This document shows, one piece after another, positions 59,606 through 64,000 of a stretch of 64,000 nt of DNA (within the stretch, counting starts at the first letter, position 1; every line of letters starts with the position of its first letter). The translations under genes were made by a program, and so were the position numbers. This stretch comes from Halobacteriovoraceae bacterium (GTDB lineage Bacteria; Bdellovibrionota; Bacteriovoracia; Bacteriovoracales; Bacteriovoracaceae): the NCBI GenBank assembly GCA_020635115.1, contig JACKAK010000003.1:310001-374000 (forward strand), written 5' to 3'. The notes beneath the pieces are model-generated. The model saw only the letters and a program-made list of their open reading frames with translations. It was not told the DNA's origin and ran no database searches.

Positions 59606-60946
59606 TTATCCTTCCTTCTCAATAATTGTTAAAATTTTTCTGAGTATTGGCCCGTAGTCTATCTTTCCAGGATCAACAAACGTACATAATGAAAGATCTT
59701 CTTCATCTAACTCCAAAGCACCCAACAACTGTGAAAGATCAGTATCATTTGTTATAAGAGCTCTAAGAAGTTGAGTTGGAAGAATATCTAGAGGCATGAC
59801 TTTTTCATATGACCCTACAGGAACGATTGCTCTAAAAGAGCCATTACGATCAGTGGTAAGATTGAACATTTTTCCAGGAAATAATTTCGAGACAAATGTT
59901 CTTTGAACAGAGAATTTATCTAAACCAGGCATTTGCCAACCAAGAAATTCTCTCTCTCTCCCCTCTTCCAGGATAGAAATTTGATTATTAAATCGACCTA
60001 AATAATCAAAAGGGCCTGAAGCAAGATGTCCATTAAGTGGTGATCCAGAAATTATTCTATTGTCACCTGCTTTTACCTCACCATTAATAACTTCTGAAAT
60101 CTTGGCCCCTAGTCTTGTCTTAAGCAGTCTTGGAGAAACTGCTTTCGGGCCGGCCACTGCAACAATTCTTTCAGTCCACAACTGACCTGTTGTAAAAAGT
60201 TTTCCAACAGCAATGACATCTTGATAATTGATTGACCAATTGGTTTTTTTCAAACTCACAGGATCTAAGAAATGCATATGAGTTCCACTATTACCAGCAG
60301 GATGAGGTCCATTAAACTCAACAACTTTCACATCTTTTAAATCGTTTAAGGATAGTTTTTCTTTTTTTGATACACAAACAAAAGTATTTTTCTGACCTAT
60401 TTTAGAGAGTATTTTTACTCCGTTAGAGAAGTCTTCATTATATTGTCTTAAAATTACTTCCGGATCAGCGGCCAATGGGTTTGTGTCCATAGCATTGATA
60501 AAAATAGAATTTGGCAAAGTATCTACGCCCGGACTTTTGGAATATGGCCGTGTTCTAAAGGCCGTCCATAGTCCACTTTCTATGAGTTGGGATCTAATTT
60601 TTTCGGGTCTTATTGAATCTAAGGACTGGTGCTTGTCAAATTCTATTGCTCCTTCATCAGATGATATTTCAACAACAATAGACTGAAATGCTCTTTTATC
60701 TCCTCGATTTATTTCTAGAACTTTACCAGCAGCAGGAGAAGTAAAAAGAACACCTGGCACTTTCTTATCCTCAAACAGCACTTGTCCAATTTTAACTTCA
60801 TCTCCAACTTGAACATTCATGGTAGGTTTCATACCTACATAATCTGGTCCAAGCAGAGCAACTTTAGTTACGGGTTTTGCATTCTCAATAGTCATTTTGG
60901 GAAAACCAAGAAGAGGCAAATCCAGACCTTTCTTTACTTTAATCAT
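59606..60946 (-). CDS. nqrA: Na+-translocating NADH:quinone reductase subunit A
   Basis: This protein of about 446 residues begins MIKVKKGLDLP, as NqrA does. The biotin-lipoyl-like segment (PTMNVQVGDEVKIGQVLFEDKK) is near 45, ALLITN-type sequence (LLRALITNDTDLSQLLGALELDEEDLSLC) is near 385, and a C-terminal YGPILR follows. It lies on the cytoplasmic side and supports the quinone site. I prefer ATG 60946 to a TTG four codons upstream because of the conserved start. It opens the operon nqrABCDEF-apbE-nqrM. Confidence 0.96.
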   Translation of the reverse strand: MIKVKKGLDLPLLGFPKMTIENAKPVTKVALLGPDYVGMKPTMNVQVGDEVKIGQVLFEDKKVPGVLFTSPAAGKVLEINRGDKRAFQSIVVEISSDEGAIEFDKHQSLDSIRPEKIRSQLIESGLWTAFRTRPYSKSPGVDTLPNSIFINAMDTNPLAADPEVILRQYNEDFSNGVKILSKIGQKNTFVCVSKKEKLSLNDLKDVKVVEFNGPHPAGNSGTHMHFLDPVSLKKTNWSINYQDVIAVGKLFTTGQLWTERIVAVAGPKAVSPRLLKTRLGAKISEVINGEVKAGDNRIISGSPLNGHLASGPFDYLGRFNNQISILEEGREREFLGWQMPGLDKFSVQRTFVSKLFPGKMFNLTTDRNGSFRAIVPVGSYEKVMPLDILPTQLLRALITNDTDLSQLLGALELDEEDLSLCTFVDPGKIDYGPILRKILTIIEKEG

Positions 60947-60972
60947 AGATCGTTTCAACCTGTTAACGGGTT

Positions 60973-61000
60973 ATTAAAATTAAACTAGAATTCTTTTCAA
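60973..61000 (-). promoter_or_regulatory. Sigma-70-like promoter of the nqr operon
   Basis: On the minus strand TTGAAA (61000-60995) is followed after 16 bases by TTTAAT (60978-60973), a 5/6 match to the -10 consensus. The start would be near 60966, leaving a leader of about 20 bases before nqrA. Confidence 0.5.
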
Positions 61001-61105
61001 TCTGAATCCTGCAGTTTAAACTTTTGATATGAAAATACTATTTATCATTAAGCAATACATTTCGTCATCACCAAGTGTTAGCTTTTTTTTAAGGATCGCG
61101 TTATT

Positions 61106-61861
61106 ATGAAAAATGCAACGCAATGTTTTAATCGATTTCTTTTATTAACTCTCCTTACATTTACTCAATCAACATATGCAGTAGACATTGCGAGTATCTT
61201 AAATAAAGTTGACCAACTTTATAGGGCCCAAACAAGTATTTCAAATATATCCATGAAAATAGAAACTCCAAACTGGCAAAGAACCTTAAACATGACAATT
61301 TGGACCAAGGGACTTGAACTTACTTTTGTCACCATACACTCTCCTAAAAAAGATCAGGGAATTTCTACTCTTAAACGTGATAATGAGATGTGGAATTATT
61401 TTCCAAAAATAAATAAAGTGATGAAAGTTCCACCCTCTATGATGATGGGGTCTTGGATGGGATCTGATTTAACAAATGATGACTTGGTCAAAGAAAACAC
61501 ATATCTGGATGATTACAACGCAAAGCTAAAAATTGAAAATGACGAAGAATATTTAATCGAGTTAACTCCAAAGGAGCAAACAATTTCGATATGGGGAAAA
61601 ATTGAGATTGTCATTGATAAAAAAAGACTGATACCAAGAAAACAATTTTTTTATGATGAGAAAAATACCATTATAAGAACGATGAGTTTTCTTGATGTTA
61701 AAAATGTAGATGGACGCGAAATACCGGTGAGACTTGAAATTGTTCCTCACACAGAGCAAAAGACCGGTCATAAAACGACAATTACCTATGAAAATATATC
61801 CTTTAATCCACCTATTCCTCCAGAAACCTTTACAAGAAGCAATTTGCAAAAGAGGAGATGA
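61106..61861 (+). CDS. Outer-membrane lipoprotein-sorting (LolA-like) family protein
   Basis: This 251-residue protein has a signal peptide (FLLLTLLTFTQSTYA) and a LolA-like beta-rich mature part with the markers LELTFVTIHSPKKDQGISTLKRDNEMWNYFP near 72 and MMMGSWMGSDLTNDDLV near 111. This group (periplasmic LolA-like proteins linked to FtsX-type permeases) is thought to carry lipid or lipoprotein, but the cargo is unknown. The stop overlaps the start of the permease as ATGA. Confidence 0.82.
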   Translation: MKNATQCFNRFLLLTLLTFTQSTYAVDIASILNKVDQLYRAQTSISNISMKIETPNWQRTLNMTIWTKGLELTFVTIHSPKKDQGISTLKRDNEMWNYFPKINKVMKVPPSMMMGSWMGSDLTNDDLVKENTYLDDYNAKLKIENDEEYLIELTPKEQTISIWGKIEIVIDKKRLIPRKQFFYDEKNTIIRTMSFLDVKNVDGREIPVRLEIVPHTEQKTGHKTTITYENISFNPPIPPETFTRSNLQKRR

Positions 61862-63063
61862 TGCTTTTAAAAATTGCCTTTCGAAATGTGTTAAGACAAA
61901 GAAGACGAACATTATTAACAGCTTTAATGATGATAGGTGGATATGTACTGATTTCATTTTCGCTAGCGTTAGTAGAAGGTTCGTATTCTGGTATAATAAA
62001 TTTTTTTACTTCTCAAGACACTGGCCACGTCAAAATTCAAAATAAGAATTATCCACAAAGTGAACTCATTCATGACGGTGTAAATAGTATTAAAATATTA
62101 GAGCAAGATTTACTTAACAGTAAAGAAGTTGATTCTTTTGCTCCTCGTTTTATTTCAGGAGCTCTGGCCTTTATTGGAAACAAAACAGTAGGAGCAGAAG
62201 TCAGGGGTTTAAACTGGGAGCGAGAAAAAAAAGTCACCAATATTGAAAAAAGAATTGAGCAAGGCCAGTGGACAACTTCAATCGGAAATAATGAAGTCCT
62301 TATAGGCAAAAAAATTTCGCAGATACTAAAAGTAAACCTCAATGATGAAATCGTGCTTTTTTCACAAGGTGCTGATGGATCGATGGCCAATGATATTTTT
62401 ATTATTAAAGGCATTTGCGAAAGTGATGGAAATTCAATAGATGACTATAGAATATATATGGATATGAATTCAGCTCAAAATTTCTACTCATCAGACAAAA
62501 TTCACGAGTATGCAGTGAAACTTAAAAATATAAAAGATTCTCAACATTTCTCTAAAATTTTCTTTCCGGGTAAAAATAATATTGTCCGCCCTTGGCAAGA
62601 GGTTGAAAAAGAATTTTTCAAGGCAATGGAAATAGATAAAAAAGGCAATCGTATAAGTTATTTGATTATAATGCTCGTGGTTTCTTTGGGGATACTTAAT
62701 ACTGTATTAATGTCTACTTTAGAAAGAACAAGAGAGTTTGGAGTGATGAAAGCGATTGGAACGACTCCTTTGCATTTAATTTTTCAAATCATTTTAGAAG
62801 GGCAGATTCTAGCGGTCATCAGTTGTTTTTTTGCCTTTTTTATTTCATTTCTTATCAATTTTTACTTTCAAAAATTTGGAATCAGTTTTGCACAGCCTAT
62901 TAGCTATGGCGGAATGTATATGACTGGTATGTATGCCCAAATTGACCTCAATGTTTTTCTATCACCTTTTATCATTGTTTCACTATGCACATTTGTAGTA
63001 AGTCTGTACCCTGCATTTCGAATCACTCAAATATCTCCAGTTGTAGCGATGAGGGAGGTTTAG
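61858..63063 (+). CDS. ABC transporter permease, FtsX/LolE/MacB type
   Basis: This 401-residue protein has an N-terminal membrane helix (near 22-42), a periplasmic domain of about 210 residues, and three C-terminal helices with the FtsX signature TRE-F-GVMKAIGTTPLH near 290-305. It resembles LolC/E and MacB permeases, which act with a LolD/MacB ATPase. It is coupled to the LolA-like gene and directly followed by a second permease. An ATPase gene is not in the window but may lie just downstream. Confidence 0.87.
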   Translation: MMLLKIAFRNVLRQRRRTLLTALMMIGGYVLISFSLALVEGSYSGIINFFTSQDTGHVKIQNKNYPQSELIHDGVNSIKILEQDLLNSKEVDSFAPRFISGALAFIGNKTVGAEVRGLNWEREKKVTNIEKRIEQGQWTTSIGNNEVLIGKKISQILKVNLNDEIVLFSQGADGSMANDIFIIKGICESDGNSIDDYRIYMDMNSAQNFYSSDKIHEYAVKLKNIKDSQHFSKIFFPGKNNIVRPWQEVEKEFFKAMEIDKKGNRISYLIIMLVVSLGILNTVLMSTLERTREFGVMKAIGTTPLHLIFQIILEGQILAVISCFFAFFISFLINFYFQKFGISFAQPISYGGMYMTGMYAQIDLNVFLSPFIIVSLCTFVVSLYPAFRITQISPVVAMREV

Positions 63064-64000
63064 ATGATTTTTTTTAAAATGGGTCTAAGAAATCTTTTCC
63101 GAAATAAACGTAGAAGCTTTCTTACAATGGCGGCCATAAGTGTTGCTGTAACTGGATTAATCGTAAGTGATGGCTTCATGGAAGGCATGTCGCTAAACAT
63201 GGTAAAAACAGCAACATCTGGAGTGCTTGGTCATGGACAAATTCATTCTTTACAGTATATAGAAAATCCTCAGTCTGAAAACTTTATCATCAATAGTGAA
63301 AAGCTTGAACAAGAATTAAATGAAGATAAGTTAATCAAAAGTTGGACAAAACGTGTCTATAGTTTAGGGATGGTTGCAAGTGCTCGCAACGCACGAAACT
63401 TATCACTAATTGGAATTAATCCTAAGACAGAATTTCAAACGACTAGTTTAAGCAATAAATTTGATCAAACAAGTCCTGGTGAAAATCTTTCTGAGATTTT
63501 CCTACCCCCCTTGATTTTACAAAAACTAGGTTCACAGGTTGGAGAAAAAATTGTTTTGACGACGACAGACATTAATACAGGAGAGATAAGACAGGACATC
63601 ATGTACATAGGCGGTACTCATTCTGTTTCTGATAGTTTGGGATTTCTTCATATCAAAAAGTTGCAAGAACTTTTAAATCTAAAAGACAATTTCCATGAAA
63701 TCGTTCTCAATTTAGGCAATCCTTTTCTCTTGCAATCTATTGCGGATCCTTTTTGGAAAAAACACTCAACCTCAACATATAAGGCCCGTGGTTGGAAAGA
63801 AATAAATCCAGGAATCGCAGCGATCATGGATATGTCAAAAATGTCGATGGGAATTATTGGAATCATCATGATGATCCTCATGTCGTTAATTATTACGAAC
63901 GCCTTATTTATGGCAATATTTGAGAGAATTTTTGAATATGGAGTTGCCAGGGCCCTAGGTACTGAAAATAAACATTTAGTTTTGATGATGTTCTCTGAAA
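63064..64000 (+). CDS. Second ABC transporter permease, FtsX type, 3' end outside the window
   Basis: The ATG at 63064 follows the previous stop (TAG at 63061-63063) with no gap. The 312 visible residues begin with MIFFKMGLRNLFRNKRRSFLTMAAISVAVTG in form (membrane helix near 20-35), then a periplasmic domain, then the start of the FtsX region (helix near 280-300, FERIFEYGVARALG). It is clearly a homologue of the upstream permease, so the two likely form a heterodimer like LolC/LolE. The rest of the gene lies beyond base 64000. Confidence 0.87.
   Translation, partial: MIFFKMGLRNLFRNKRRSFLTMAAISVAVTGLIVSDGFMEGMSLNMVKTATSGVLGHGQIHSLQYIENPQSENFIINSEKLEQELNEDKLIKSWTKRVYSLGMVASARNARNLSLIGINPKTEFQTTSLSNKFDQTSPGENLSEIFLPPLILQKLGSQVGEKIVLTTTDINTGEIRQDIMYIGGTHSVSDSLGFLHIKKLQELLNLKDNFHEIVLNLGNPFLLQSIADPFWKKHSTSTYKARGWKEINPGIAAIMDMSKMSMGIIGIIMMILMSLIITNALFMAIFERIFEYGVARALGTENKHLVLMMFSE

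Noticed and set aside
1..64000. CRISPR arrays, rRNA genes, replication origin, restriction or defence systems
   Set aside because: I looked for regular spaced repeats, rRNA segments, DnaA-box clusters and defence enzyme motifs and saw none that stood up.

Overview
The window is about one-third G+C, compactly coded on both strands, with short intergenic gaps, small operons and many secreted or lipoprotein genes. A complete Na+-translocating NADH:quinone reductase operon, stand-alone FliG-type and DksA-type proteins, heptose/LPS synthesis, a lipoprotein metzincin and many orphan exported proteins suggest a Gram-negative, probably marine bacterium. I infer a relative of the predatory Bdellovibrio/Bacteriovorax group. 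That placement comes from gene content and composition only, since no rRNA is present.

Layout. 1-8 kb: 3' part of htpG, a class Ic aminotransferase, a DksA-like zinc protein, an exported dynamin-like GTPase, a mini-FliG, a small membrane protein and an exported kinase-like protein. 7.9-11.8 kb: a minus-strand rpsO-pnp-dut-PHA-type-ferredoxin cluster with a clear promoter and a terminator between rpsO and pnp. 12-24.8 kb: FAD oxidase, FKBP isomerase, RNase HI, a coupled QueD-like/M14 peptidase pair, a response regulator, a membrane ferredoxin, PlsC, MtgA and several unknown envelope proteins. 25-28.9 kb: a tightly coupled four-gene unit (TTG-started 105-aa protein, exported 100-aa protein, coiled-coil/Hsp20-like fusion, P-loop ATPase), then a possible structured RNA with 11-bp repeats, then two secreted orphans. 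29-38 kb: cysteine desulfurase and its Rrf2-type regulator, exported ATP-grasp protein, tatC-DUF4149-hldD, map plus a NifU/BFD-like protein, and aat. 38-47 kb: lipoprotein metalloprotease, an isolated nuoB-nuoCD-nuoI module, tRNA-Leu(UAA) followed by a decayed transposase end, and two lipoproteins. 47-53 kb: methyltransferase with a small membrane protein, divergent from a TPR/winged-helix regulator whose frame stays open about 75 codons upstream of its first ATG; DUF1275 protein; hybrid histidine kinase. 53.9-61 kb: nqrABCDEF-apbE-nqrM with a plausible promoter. 61-64 kb: a LolA-like protein with two FtsX-type ABC permeases, the last cut by the window end.

How the parts relate. The nqr genes, their flavinylation enzyme (ApbE) and iron-delivery factor (NqrM) form a full Na+ pump unit. 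The nuo fragment, the membrane ferredoxin and the iron-sulfur genes add further redox functions. Three proteins with nucleotide-using folds (GTPase, kinase-like, ATP-grasp) carry signal peptides, which is odd for a nucleotide-free periplasm.

Sequence-level signals that gene calls do not explain: GGCC is strongly over-represented, hairpins often abut start codons and hold the Shine-Dalgarno sequence, convergent genes nearly always touch or overlap at their 3' ends, and there is a riboswitch-like fold near 27.4 kb.
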